This document shows, piece by piece, positions 20,083-30,117 of a DNA stretch of 64,000 nt. The stretch is from Alopecurus myosuroides (lineage: Eukaryota; Streptophyta; Magnoliopsida; Poales; Poaceae). The stretch covers positions 47,563,682 through 47,627,681 of the forward strand of contig CM054059.1 of the NCBI GenBank assembly GCA_028641055.1. Reading direction: 5' to 3'. The first letter of the stretch is position 1; every line of letters starts with the position of its first letter. A model generated the notes under the pieces. That model ran no database searches and had not been told where the DNA came from. It saw only the letters and a list, made by a program, of their open reading frames with translations. The translations under genes were made by a program, and so were the position numbers.

Positions 20083-21005
20083 TGTCGTGGGATAATCACG
20101 GCAGACGTTACCGGGGGTAACTTATCTTGGGGCAAGACGACACAGGTGTTTGGGAGAGGGTTTAGCTCAGAGGAAAACATGATGATAAACGATCTGGTAG
20201 CCGGCAAGCAAGTCGCCGAGTCTCCGATCTCAAGATATTAACTCAACTCTCGTGTTACACTGGATGCTCGATACCAAGCGATATTGTTAAGGCTCTTAGA
20301 TCTCTTTGTCTTGTACACAAGGATTATCCTGGTTCGACCTCTCCATGGGAGATAATAGCTTACTTCCAGCTGGGATCTTATTAGCAATCGATCTAGAGGC
20401 TCGGACTGCAATGTCGCCGAGACCTGGAATTTAGCTCGGGCTGACTCTCGCCGAGACCTGGAATTTGGCTCGTGCTGACTCTCGCCGAGACCTGGAATTT
20501 GGCTCGTGCTGACTCTCGCCGAGACCTGGAATTTGGCCGACTCTCGCCGAGACCTGGAATTTGGCTCGTGCTGACTCTCGCCGAGACCTGGAATTTGGCT
20601 CGTGCTGACTCTCGCCGAGACCTGGAATTTGGCCGACTCTCGCCGAGACCTGGAATTTGGCTCGTGCTGACTCTCGCCGAGACCTGGAATCTAGGGTTTC
20701 TACCCGAAATCTCTCTCTCTCTATGACCTAGGAGCCTGCTTATATGGGCGGCTGGTCTCCTGGTCGTACAAGGTAAAAACTGGGTCATACCATATTAAGA
20801 GTCCTAATCTAGGTCCCCTGCGTGACCTCCAAGTCTTGAGTCTCCAACTTGTACAAGGTTTCCGGGTCTTCCAGAATCTTCCTTCTATAGCATCTTCCAA
20901 AGCTGAGTTACCCCCAGACCAGGCTTTGCCTCCTGGCCGGGTCTCGCTTCTGGCTGGTCATATTTTCTTCGTCCTTAGGGGTACCAGGTTATCTTTCCCC
21001 CAACA
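20083..21005 (-). repeat. Solo LTR of X inserted in W gag (copy A)
   Basis: A 923-bp LTR, TGTCGTGG...CCCAACA, flanked by the 5-bp duplication CGCGT (20078-20082 and 21006-21010). It has no internal domain here. The same LTR with its PBS and part of the internal domain is at 26794-27744. It has a sense-strand TATA (rc of 20739-20746) flanked by imperfect inverted repeats and a minisatellite at 20412-20690. Confidence 0.95.
20412..20690. repeat. 34/34/28-bp higher-order minisatellite in the X LTR (copy A)
   Basis: Repeats of gactctcgccgagacctgga followed by atttggctcgtgct (34 bp) or atttggcc (28 bp), arranged 34-34-28. The sum of 96 is a multiple of three and keeps long accidental frames open on both strands. 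Copy B has one additional 28-bp unit. Confidence 0.95.
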
Positions 21006-21875
21006 CGCGTCGCCGTCTAGACGAGGCAACTCGGCAGCTACAGCCTCTGCAGCTCTAAGTGTCTTGGCGGGGGTGCTATATCTGGGCCTGGTGGAGGTGT
21101 TTGCGGTGGCGGACTGAGCAGGAACCTCTACAACTGTCGCCATCTCGGCACCAAGGTTGCGCCGAGTGGCGCCTACTCTGCTAGCCCTCCTAGTGACTGG
21201 CGTGAAGCCGTGAGCCTTGTTGTACTCGAGCTGATCTAGACTCAACTCCAACCTCACCTTATCCAACTCCGCCTGCTCGGCAAGCAGCTCCAGGCGTTGC
21301 CGCTCGAGCTGCTCCTTCGTGGCTAGGAGCTCGATGTCGGTGGGAGTCGGCATGCCAAGTCGCCCAGCCGACGCGGGAATAGTCGGAGTAGTGGAAGGCG
21401 GCAAGTTGCACTCCTTCTCGTAAGGCCTGTGAGTCCTGCCACCAGCGCTCGGTGCAGCAAGATCCTCGACGACGGCCGCAGCGCCAGTAGCGGCTGCGCC
21501 AGCGTTTGCCGCCAAGCCAGTCACCATCACCTCAGCGCAGTTCGCAGAACGGCACACGGGCCTTCCGCGAGCAGCGATCACCGCGGGAGGATCCTCCGCG
21601 TCATGCACCAGCTCAGGGTACGCGCGGTTGGCGACGGTGGCGACGTAGACGAGGTGAGAGCCGAAGGAGATCACCGAGCCGCCCTCCGGCATGGCCCTGC
21701 CGCTGAAATCGCCGGCGTTGTCGGTGACGAAGTCGAAGGAGCCGAATCTGTGGACAAGGCCACAGACCACGCGCTCCGCTGAAGAAGATCCCGTCCGAAC
21801 AGAAACTCCAGCCAGCGCCGCTGGTTGCCCCACGGTGGGCGCCAACTGTCGTGGTGGTGTCACGGCAGATGCCAT
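21006..21875 (-). pseudogene. gag: W gag N-terminal part (copy A)
   Basis: This is the N-terminal piece of W gag, separated from the rest by the X solo LTR. The frame starts at an ATG (21875) inside the LTR, or further upstream at 21971, and reads through the PBS as RQLAPTVG. It contains GSFDFVTDNAGDF and GGSVISFGSHLV and a helical segment rich in Glu/Leu (ATKEQLERQRLELLAEQAEL). After removing the insertion and one CGCGT copy the frame continues into 20082. No stop is seen in this copy, unlike copy B. Confidence 0.85.
21827..21846 (-). promoter_or_regulatory. W primer binding site (copy A)
   Basis: The minus strand reads GTTGGCGCCCACCGTGGGGC, abutting the LTR at 21847. It is identical to the X PBS at 26774-26793 and close to that of U. 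Confidence 0.8.
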
Positions 21876-22722
21876 GGGATGGCTAAAGATGTGGGGACGA
21901 AGGACGCTGGAGGTGCTCGGGGAGGGATCACGCGACGAGTAGCCGCGCGAGGTAAGAAGCAAACACTGCAAACAACACGATCTACCCAGGTTCAGGGCCC
22001 TCGTGAGGAGGTAAAACCCCTACTCCTGCCTTTCTCTATGTATTCTGGTGTCTCACCGAGTAGCCACAGTACAATGTTCTTGCTACCGAGTAGCCACTCT
22101 TCTCTCTACGTGATGAACTAGGTCAAGAATTAGGTCACAATGTGTTCGATTGTGTTCTCTCCTCACGCAGGAGGCGGCGGGGCACCTTATATACATGGTG
22201 CCCAGCCGGATACGTCCAAACATGGACAAGTGTCGACATAGTGTGCACATCGTCCTTCCTCCGGGTTCCCGCTGACAGCTTTGGTTCCTAATCTTGGCTG
22301 CATCCGTAAAGTCGTTGGGCAAAACCAAGGGGACAGACTGGTATCACTGTGCCAAACACAGAGTAGGGCCCCCTTATCCTGCGACCGCCTGCTTCCATGC
22401 TGTCACTGTCAGGCAGGCCGGTCCCAGATGAACAGTAGTTCGAATAGTGCCAAGTACGGACCCAGGATACGCGGGATCCTGTGTCAGAACGGCTCCTTTG
22501 ACTTTCTGGCCCGAATAGGTTCCCGCCAGTTTTACTCGGGCCAACTCTTCTACTCGAATGGACAGAACTTGATTGATTCTTTCTTCTGGTCATCTTGAGG
22601 TGAGACCGAGTAGCAGTCGACCGGGTAGCAAGTACCGGGTAGGCGGCTACTCGACCAAACCTCTCTTCTGATAGTTGCTTTTACCACTTGTCTTTACCCT
22701 ACTCGGGGGTAACCCCCCGACA
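21847..22722 (-). repeat. W 5' LTR (copy A)
   Basis: It starts TGTCGTGGTGG and ends CCCCCCGACA (876 bp). The outer flank starts AAACA, which would be the target duplication, but W's other end is outside the window. The sense TATA (TATATAAG, rc of 22187-22194) lies in an inverted repeat GGCACC...GGTGCC at 22181-22202. Confidence 0.85.
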
Positions 22723-23470
22723 AAACATTCTCGAAATTGGACCCCACAAAGCCCGAAGTTCCTATATTCACCGGAAGCATCCAGAACACCGAAGAGGAGT
22801 CTAAGACGGGCAACAGGGGCCCACACCATAGGGTGGCGTGGGCCCCCTAGCCGCGCCACCTATGGGTGTGGGGACCCTGGAGCTCCACCGCCTTTGCCCT
22901 TTCGCCTATTTAAGCCCCCCGGATGGAAAACCCTAAGCACCTGATCAAAAATCCCCGAAAATTTCCGCAGCCGCCGTCACCGTCAACCCTAGATCAGGGG
23001 GGTTCTGAAGCTGTTTCCGGCACCCTGCCGGAGTGGAGATCATCACCGGAGGCTTATACATCACCATGCATGCCTCCGGAGTGATGCGTGAGTAGTTCAT
23101 CCTTAGACTACGGGTTTGTAGCTGTAGCTAGATGGTTTTCTTCTCCTCATATGCCTCCATGTTTAGATCTCGTGAGCTGCCTATCATGATCGAGATTGAT
23201 CTTATGTAATTCTATGCGCTGTGTTTGCTGGGATTTGATGAATATTGAACTTATGCCAAGTTGATTATAGTCTTTATTTGCATATGCTATTTGTGATCTT
23301 GCATGCTTTCCGTTGCTAGTGGTTGCTCTGGCCAAGTAATTGCTAGTGACTCCAAGAGGGAGTATTTATGCTCGATAGTGGGTTCATCCCTCCTCACCGC
23401 CTTGCTCGAGTGACAGAAACGTGAAGGGGGATGTGTTGTTGCCATTAGGGAGAAAACAATGGTGAGAGTG
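22723..23470 (+). mobile_element. Z LTR, left fragment (copy A)
   Basis: Part of a plus-oriented gypsy-type LTR hit by W on its left and Y on its right. It contains an inverted repeat at 22821-22870, a TATA-like TATTTAAG at 22907-22914, and a conserved stretch including gtgatgcgtgagtagttcat. The same LTR resumes at 43797 after Y, with the duplication GAGTG at 23466-23470. I recognise the sequence type from Triticeae gypsy LTRs but not the exact family. Confidence 0.8.
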
Positions 23471-24891
23471 TGTGGTGACCCAGCACACCACTGCATGTGT
23501 AGTGCGCAAGTCGGTGACATAATACTCGCAGAAGGACTTATCCGTGAATATTACATCTCTCAGAGTGGTACAACAGAAACACAGCGGGTCCAAGCAAAGC
23601 TATAGGATACAAACTTCATTACAAAATCTTGAGAATCTCTTTGATGAATCAAAGAAGATCTCATACAAATGAAACATCAGAAGAAACAATTCGAAGATCC
23701 AAGCTGGAGAATTACTCTAGCTCAGAATAAACCTACTACGGCTGATGTCAGCCCTAATCTATGGCTTGAACAACTAAGTCCGAGAATGGACTCTACCTAC
23801 ACCTTGATAGCTTCTCCTCCACCAGCGTTGTTGATGATGATGCTTTACCTACTAAGTAATAGATGACTCCATATGGCTTCATGAGATGGCGATGGCTTCT
23901 CGATGATGACTTCCCTCAGGCTTCAACTCTAAGCAGGGGGTCAAATGGGAACGAATGAGTAACGAGCATTACTGAGCAAGCTCATGATATATAGGATATA
24001 GTTTGATGCACTAACTACAGCTTTAGACTCAAAAGAGTCATAAGCTAATGCTAGGTTTTTGTAAATCTTTCTTCAAGAAGTTGCTTTTAATTCTGAAGAC
24101 TATGCCCGCCAGATCTTCACAGGACTAGAACTTCATGGAGTTGCCTTTCCTACGGCGTTCACAGCTCCTTCCCGGAACAAGGGGTAAAATGTCACATCCT
24201 TTTACACTCTGCAGAGGTGCGTTACTTTACCCATGGACGACCAAGACCATGTTTCACAACCAGGTGTACATTCCTGTCCACTCCCACTCAGGTGTGGGGC
24301 CCGGTTGTTGGTCCAAGCCAGACTGTGCTTCTCCACACAACGCATGCCCACCCATTTCTGCCAGCAGGTTGAACGCCTGATTCCACCCCTCACGATGGAT
24401 ATTTACGCGCCCCTGGCAGACCATCATAGACCCGCAGAGTACGTCTCTGGCAGCCCGTTGACATGCGAACGAGAAAATATCACAGCTGACTTACTCCCCC
24501 CATAGAAGACCCATGGTTAACGCGAATTTACGGCGCAAGAATCCTGACCTATTCATATTACCATGGTTCCATCCACCCACCAAACAGAACACTACCACTC
24601 GGGTAGTCATTCAATTAGTCATATTATTATAAAAATAGGATCATGCATTCTTTTGAGAGTAGGTGATAATATGATAGGGTTTTTGCAAATAGTTCGTTAT
24701 GGAATACTGCAAAGGATATGAGCAAATGATGAACTTGCCTGTGATTGAGATAACCATAATAATCAATGTCTTCGGGTTCGAGGGTCGCGTAGAGAAATCC
24801 CGACATCTGAAAGATAGCAAAGTAGTCCCGGTAAGGACTACAGAAAACATTGGCAAGATGATACATGCATAGTAATGAGATGCATCGTGAA
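23471..24891 (-). mobile_element. Y LTR fragment (copy A, truncated at the duplication junction)
   Basis: It starts TGTGGTGACCC right after GAGTG and matches the first 1.42 kb of the complete Y at 30118. It stops abruptly after tgcatcgtgaa at 24891, where copy B goes on with ataccctgg. The following base belongs to X internal DNA. Confidence 0.93.
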
Positions 24892-25374
24892 TAAGACAAA
24901 TAATATATAAAAGGATAAAACCCGGTTATTCTTCCTGGGTTCATACGCCTCCAGGTTTATCTCAATAACATCCCATAAATCATGTTTCTTCCTGGGTTCT
25001 TATGCCTCCAGGTTACCGAGGTGGGTCCTCTCAATATGTCGATGGTTTAGATGACTCTTTTGCAAACCTTTAACTGTAAGCCGGCTTTCGCATGGATTAT
25101 CACTGCTGAACTCACTCTGAAAAACAGGGTCAGTTAAGTCCCCATGGGCATCATAACTGATTGAGATTACAGGAGAGCAAACAGGCCATATAAGTGCGAG
25201 TCACATCGAGCTTAAGCAAGATAGGCAAGGATTATACTGGCGGCATAAAAGCCAGGTCTTAGGATTGCAGCTACAAACTATTCATGTAAGAGCCCCCAAG
25301 ACCCGGATCAATGTTTATAAAGTAAAGGCTTAATTGTGCAACATTACCACATTGATCCACATACTGTTGCCAAG

Positions 25375-25714
25375 AACTCTTTGGGCAACACTAACCAAAG
25401 TTGTGAAGCACTCTTGGACTAAGCTTATACTAATAGGATATTTCTCAATATTGCGAAGCACTCTCGGGCCAAGCTAATATAAATTTTTGCGAAGCGCTCC
25501 GGGCCATGCTAACCGAAGTTGCGCAGCACTCTTGGGCTAAGCTAATATTAATAGAATATTTTACAATATTGCGAAGCACTCTCGGGCCAAGCTAATATAA
25601 ATTTTTGCGAAGCGCTCCGGGCCATGCTAACCGAAGTTGCACAACACTCTTGGGCTAAGCTAATATAAATTTTTGTGAAGCGCTCCGGGCCATGCTAACC
25701 GAAGTTGCGCAGCA
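25375..25714. repeat. 68-bp tandem array, left part
   Basis: Imperfect copies of a 68-bp unit with the cores gcgaagcgctccgggccatg and aaccgaagttgcgcagcac. The first copies (about 25375-25500) are more divergent than later ones. It is split from 26176-26540 by the nested solo LTR. Confidence 0.9.
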
Positions 25715-26175
25715 TGTCGTGGGATGATCACGGCAGATGTTACCAGGGGTAACTGATCTTGGGGCAAGTCGACACAGGTATTTGGGAGAGGGTTTAGCTC
25801 GAAAGAGAACATGGTGATAAGCGATCTAGGAATCGGTACTCAATTCGCCGAGTCTCGAATATGGCTCTCGATTTATACTAGACTCGATAACAGGTGATAT
25901 GATTATGTCGTGAATCTCTGCCAAACTAAGCCTAGGGGCCGGTTTATAAAGCACCCGTACCCCCCCTGACTTGCCTTCCAAGGCGCAGCTCGAGTCCTAC
26001 CCGAACTCTGCTTACAAACCCTAGCTTTCCTTACCGCAACCCACAATCCGGGTTACGAGGCCTACAAGCTTTGGGCCTTCCAGAAGTCTCGTTATCCTTA
26101 GTCGGATCCTGTGCAACATCCTTTGGGCCGGGTTACACCTTGGAGTTGGCCTGCCGGGTTACTATCCCCCCATCA
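25715..26175 (-). repeat. Solo LTR (461 bp) of an X-related family inside the array
   Basis: It starts TGTCGTGGGATGATC and ends CCCCCCATCA, flanked by the duplication CAGCA (25710-25714 and 26176-26180). Its first 170 bp or so resemble the X LTR and the rest is different. TTATAAA at 25944-25950 is a candidate TATA (AT-palindromic; strand inferred from the relatives). Orientation is inferred from similarity to X. Confidence 0.92.
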
Positions 26176-26540
26176 CAGCACTCTTTGGCTAAGCTGATAT
26201 AAATTTTTGCGAAGCGCTCCGGGCCATGCTAACCGAAGTTGCGCAGCACTCTTGGGCTAAGCTGATATAAATTTTTGCGAAGCGCTCCGAGCCATGCTAA
26301 CCGAAGTTGCGCAGCACTCTTGGGCTAAGCTGATATAAATTTTTGCGAAGCGCTCCGGGCCATGCTAACCGAAGTTGCGCGGCACTCTTGGGCTAAGCTG
26401 ATATAAATTTTTGCGAAGCGCTCCGGGCCATGCTAACCGAAGTTGCGCAGCACTCTTGGGCTAAGCTGATATAAATTTTTGCGAAGCGCTCCGGGCCATG
26501 CTAACCGAAGTTGCGCATCACTCTTGGGCTAAGCTGATAT
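26176..26540. repeat. 68-bp tandem array, right part
   Basis: About five near-identical 68-bp units (cactcttgggctaagctgat and the following cores). It ends at ctgatat just before the X gag fragment. Confidence 0.92.
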
Positions 26541-26793
26541 AGAATCATACTCAAAATCATCGGGGATTGAACCGGACGTACGTACCATGCCGATGAGGAT
26601 GTTGACCCGGCCGATTGTGATGACAGATCCGGATTCGAGCAGATCCGACTCTGGCCCCCAGCCAAAATCGTCCACCATCTTCTCTCCTTCGGGGTTGATG
26701 TAGATCTCGCCGATGATGAGGTTCTTCATGTTCTCCCGAGCTTCTCCCGTGATGTAAACACCCTTGGACGTGGGCCCCACGGTGGGCGCCAAC
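26541..26793 (-). pseudogene. gag: X gag start fragment
   Basis: The frame opens in the LTR (possible Met codons near 26918 and 26891), reads through the PBS as RQLAPTVG, and continues with an EGEKMVDDFGWGPESD stretch and a GSVITIGRVNILIG motif recalling GGSVISFG in W. After about 80 gag codons it runs into the 68-bp array and loses homology. It is a broken gag, not a functional protein. Confidence 0.7.
26774..26793 (-). promoter_or_regulatory. X primer binding site
   Basis: The minus strand GTTGGCGCCCACCGTGGGGC directly abuts the X LTR at 26794. It is the same 20 bases as the W PBS. Confidence 0.82.
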
Positions 26794-27744
26794 TGTCGTG
26801 GGATAATCACGGCAGACGTTACCGGGGGTAACTTATCTTGGGGCAAGACGACACAGGTGTTTGGGAGAGGGTTTAGCTCAGAGGAAAACATGATGATAAA
26901 CGATCTGGTAGCCGGCAAGCAAGTCGCCGAGTCTCCGATCTCAAGATATTAACTCAACTCTCGTGTTACACTGGATGCTCGATACCAAGCGATATTGTTA
27001 AGGCTCTTAGATCTCTTTGTCTTGTACACAAGGATTATCCTGGTTCGACCTCTCCATGGGAGATAATAGCTTACTTCCAGCTGGGATCTTATTAGCAATC
27101 GATCTAGAGGCTCGGACTGCAATGTCGCCGAGACCTGGAATTTAGCTCGGGCTGACTCTCGCCGAGACCTGGAATTTGGCCGACTCTCGCCGAGACCTGG
27201 AATTTGGCTCGTGCTGACTCTCGCCAAGACCTGGAATTTGGCTCGTGCTGACTCTCGCCGAGACCTGGAATTTGGACGACTCTCGCCGAGACCTGGAATT
27301 TGGCTCGTGCTGACTCTCGCCGAGACCTGGAATTTGGCTCGTGCTGACTCTCGCCGAGACCTGGAATTTGGCCGACTCTCGCCGAGACCTGGAATTTGGC
27401 TCGTGCTGACTCTCGCCGAGACCTGGAATCTAGGGTTTCTACCCGAAATCTCTCTCTCTCTATGACCTAGGAGCCTGCTTATATGGGCGGCTGGTCTCCT
27501 GGTCGTACAAGGTAAAAACTGGGTCATACCATATTAAGAGTCCTAATCTAGGTCCCCTGCGTGACCTCCAAGTCTTGAGTCTCCAACTTGTACAAGGTTT
27601 CCGGGTCTTCCAGAATCTTCCTTCTATAGCATCTTCCAAAGCTGAGTTACCCCCAGACCAGGCTTTGCCTCCTGGCCGGGTCTCGCTTCTGGCTGGTCAT
27701 ATTTTCTTCGTCCTTAGGGGTACCAGGTTGTCTTTCCCCCAACA
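26794..27744 (-). repeat. X 5' LTR (copy B)
   Basis: A 951-bp copy of the solo LTR at 20083-21005 with one additional 28-bp minisatellite unit (array at 27123-27429). It is followed by CGCGT and the same W gag sequence as in copy A. With its PBS and internal fragment it shows X was once complete at this W site. Confidence 0.94.
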
Positions 27745-28614
27745 CGCGTCGCCGTCTAGACGAGGCAACTCGGCAGCTACAGCCTCTGCAGCTCTAAGTG
27801 TCTTGGCGGGGGTGCTATATCTGGGCCTGGTGGAGGTGTTTGCGGTGGCGGACTGAGCAGGAACCTCTACAACTGTCGCCATCTCGGCACCAAGGTTGCG
27901 CCGAGTGGCGCCTACTCTGCTAGCCCTCCTAGTGACTGGCGTGAAGCCGTGAGCCTTGTTGTACTCGAGCTGATCTAGACTCAACTCCAACCTCACCTTA
28001 TCCAACTCCGCCTGCTCGGCAAGCAGCTCCAGGCGTTGCCGCTCGAGCTGCTCCTTCGTGGCTAGGAGCTCGATGTCGGTGGGAGTCGGCATGCCAAGTC
28101 GCCCAGCCGACGCGGGAATAGTCGGAGTAGTGGAAGGCGGCAAGTTGCACTCCTTCTCGTAAGGCCTGTGAGTCCTGCCACCAGCGCTCGGTGCAGCAAG
28201 ATCCTCGACGACGGCCGCAGCGCCAGTAGCGGCTGCGCCAGCGTTTGCTGCCAAGCCAGTCACCATCACCTCAGCGCAGTTCGCAGAACGGCACGCGGGC
28301 CTTCCGCGAGCAGCGATCACCGCGGGAGGATCCTCCGCGTCATGCACCAGCTCAGGTTACGCGCGGTTGGCGACGGTGGCGACATAGACGAGGTGAGAGC
28401 CGAAGGAGATCACCGAGCCGCCCTCCGGCATGGCCCTGCCGCTGAAATCGCCGGCGTTGTCGGTGACGAAGTCGAAGGAGCCGAATCTGTGGACAAGGCC
28501 ACAGACCACGCGCTCCGCTGAAGAAGATCCCGTCCGAACAGAAACTCCAGCCAGCGCCGCTGGTTGCCCCACGGTGGGCGCCAACTGTCGTGGTGGTGTC
28601 ACGGCAGATGCCAT
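27745..28614 (-). pseudogene. gag: W gag N-terminal part (copy B, with nonsense mutation)
   Basis: Duplicate of 21006-21875. One base differs near 28357, turning a Tyr codon into a UAA stop just before the ELVHDAEDPP stretch. The rest is nearly identical to copy A. It has no downstream gag, as the neighbouring sequence is the X LTR and fragment. Confidence 0.9.
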
Positions 28615-29437
28615 GGGATGGCTAAAGATGTGGGGACGAAGGACGCTGGAGGTGCTCGGGGAGGGATCACGCGACGAGTAGCCGCGCGAGGTAAGAAGCA
28701 AACACTGCAAACAACACGATCTACCCAGGTTCAGGGCCCTCGTGAGGAGGTAAAACCCCTACTCCTGCCTTTCTCTATGTATTCTGGTGTCTCACCGAGT
28801 AGCCACAATACAATGTTCTTGCTACCGAGTAGCCACTCTTCTCTCTACGTGATGAACTAGGTCAAGAATTAGGTCACAATGTGTTCGATTGTGTTATCTC
28901 CTCACGCAGGAGGCGGCGGGGCACCTTATATACATGGTGCCCAGCCGGATACGTCCAAACATGGACAAGTGTCGACATAGTGTGCACATCGTCCTTCCTC
29001 CGGGTTCCCGCTGACAGCTTTGGTTCCTAATCTTGGCTGCATCCGTAAAGTCGTTGGGCAAAACCAAGGGGACAGACTGGTATCACTGTGCCAAACACAG
29101 AGTAGGGCCCCCTTATCCTGCGACCGCCTGCTTCCATGCTGTCACTGTCAGGCAGGCCGGTCCCAGATGAACAGTAGTTCGAATAGTGCCAAGTACGGAC
29201 CCAGGATACGCGGGATCCTGTGTCAGAACGGCTCCTTTGACTTTCTGGCCCGAATAGGTTCCCACCAGTTTTACTCGGGCCAACTCTTCTACTCGAATGG
29301 ACAGAACTTGATTGATTCTTTCTTATGGTCATCTTGAGGTGAGACCGAGTAGCAGTCGACCGGGTAGCAAGTACCGGGTAGGCGGCTACTCGACCAAACC
29401 TCTCTTCTGATAGTTGCTTTTACCACTTGTCTTTACC
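28586..29437 (-). repeat. W 5' LTR (copy B, 3' edge deleted)
   Basis: It matches 21847-22698. A 92-bp deletion (equivalent to 22699-22790 in copy A) removes the last 24 bp of the LTR and the adjoining Z sequence; both edges carry ACC. PBS is at 28566-28585. The TATA inverted repeat is at 28920-28941. Confidence 0.92.
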
Positions 29438-30117
29438 GAAGAGGAGTCGAAGACGGGCAACAGGGGCCCACACCATAGGGTGGCGTGGGCCCCCTAGCCG
29501 CGCCACCTATGGGTGTGGGGACCCTGGAGCTCCACCGCCTTTGCCCTTTCGCCTATTTAAGCCCCCCGGATGGAAAACCCTAAGCACCTGATCAAAAATC
29601 CCCGAAAATTTCCGTAGCCGCCGTCACCGTCAACCCTAGATCAGGGGGGTTCTGAAGCTGTTTCCGGCACCCTGCCGGAGAGGAGATCATCACCGGAGGC
29701 TTATACATCACCATGCATGCCTCCGGAGTGATGCGTGAGTAGTTCATCCTTAGACTACGGGTTTGTAGCTGTAGCTAGATGGTTTTCTTCTCCTCATATG
29801 CCTCCATGTTTAGATCTCGTGAGCTGCCTATCATGATCGAGATTGATCTTATGTAATTCTATGCGCTGTGTTTGCTGGGATTTGATGAATATTGAACTTA
29901 TGCCAAGTTGATTATAGTCTTTATTTGCATATGCTATTTGTGATCTTGCATGCTTTCCGTTGCTAGTGGTTGCTCTGGCCAAGTAATTGCTAGTGACTCC
30001 AAGAGGGAGTATTTATGCTCGATAGTGGGTTCATGCCTCCTCACCGCCTTGCTCGAGTGACAGAAACGTGAAGGGGGATGTGTTGTTGCCATTAGGGAGA
30101 AAACAATGGTGAGAGTG
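29438..30117 (+). mobile_element. Z LTR, left fragment (copy B)
   Basis: Same as 22791-23470, with a TATA-like TATTTAAG at 29554-29561 and the GAGTG duplication at 30113-30117 preceding the complete Y. Confidence 0.85.

Larger units (their letters stand above)
1..22722 (-). mobile_element. W: Ty3/gypsy (Tat-like) LTR retrotransposon, 3' end outside window, interrupted twice
   Basis: Read on the minus strand from high to low coordinates: 5' LTR 21847-22722, PBS, gag, protease, RT, RNase H and integrase, then the end of an opposite-strand gene at 1-753. The 3' LTR is left of the window. Two insertions split it: U at 2193-14741 (target duplication GCACC) inside integrase, and a solo LTR of X at 20083-21005 (target duplication CGCGT) inside gag. 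In both cases the frame matches across the insertion once one target-site copy is removed, so W was coding when it was hit. It has since gained three in-frame UAG codons and one single-base frameshift. Assignment to the Tat-like group rests on the opposite-strand gene and the domain order; the family name is unknown. Confidence 0.88.
20083..24891. repeat. Tandem duplication, copy A
   Basis: This 4809-bp block (X LTR, W gag start, W LTR, Z fragment, Y start) is repeated at 26794-31538 (4745 bp). The length difference equals a 92-bp deletion in copy B minus one additional 28-bp minisatellite unit. I count about 20 substitutions by eye, roughly 0.4 percent. Confidence 0.95.
24892..26793 (-). mobile_element. 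X internal fragment with PBS and gag start
   Basis: DNA between the duplication junction and the X 5' LTR. It holds an AT-rich section with two near-identical repeats (24929-24957 and 24986-25014), a 68-bp tandem array, a nested solo LTR (25715-26175), a short gag start and the PBS. I infer it is internal X sequence because it abuts PBS and LTR in the right order. It lacks pol, so X was either non-autonomous or is cut short by the junction. Confidence 0.7.

Noticed and set aside
20412..20690. CRISPR-like regular repeats
   Set aside because: Units are contiguous with no unique spacers, and the context is a plant LTR.
20393..20788. Long frames on both strands over the X LTR minisatellite (also 26949-27527)
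   Set aside because: The 34+34+28 repeat sums to a multiple of three, so any open unit stays open. The encoded protein is only the repeat.
21429..22121. Plus-strand frames over W gag start and LTR (duplicated at 28168-28860)
   Set aside because: Antisense of gag and LTR; differences between copies are not biased to silent sites.
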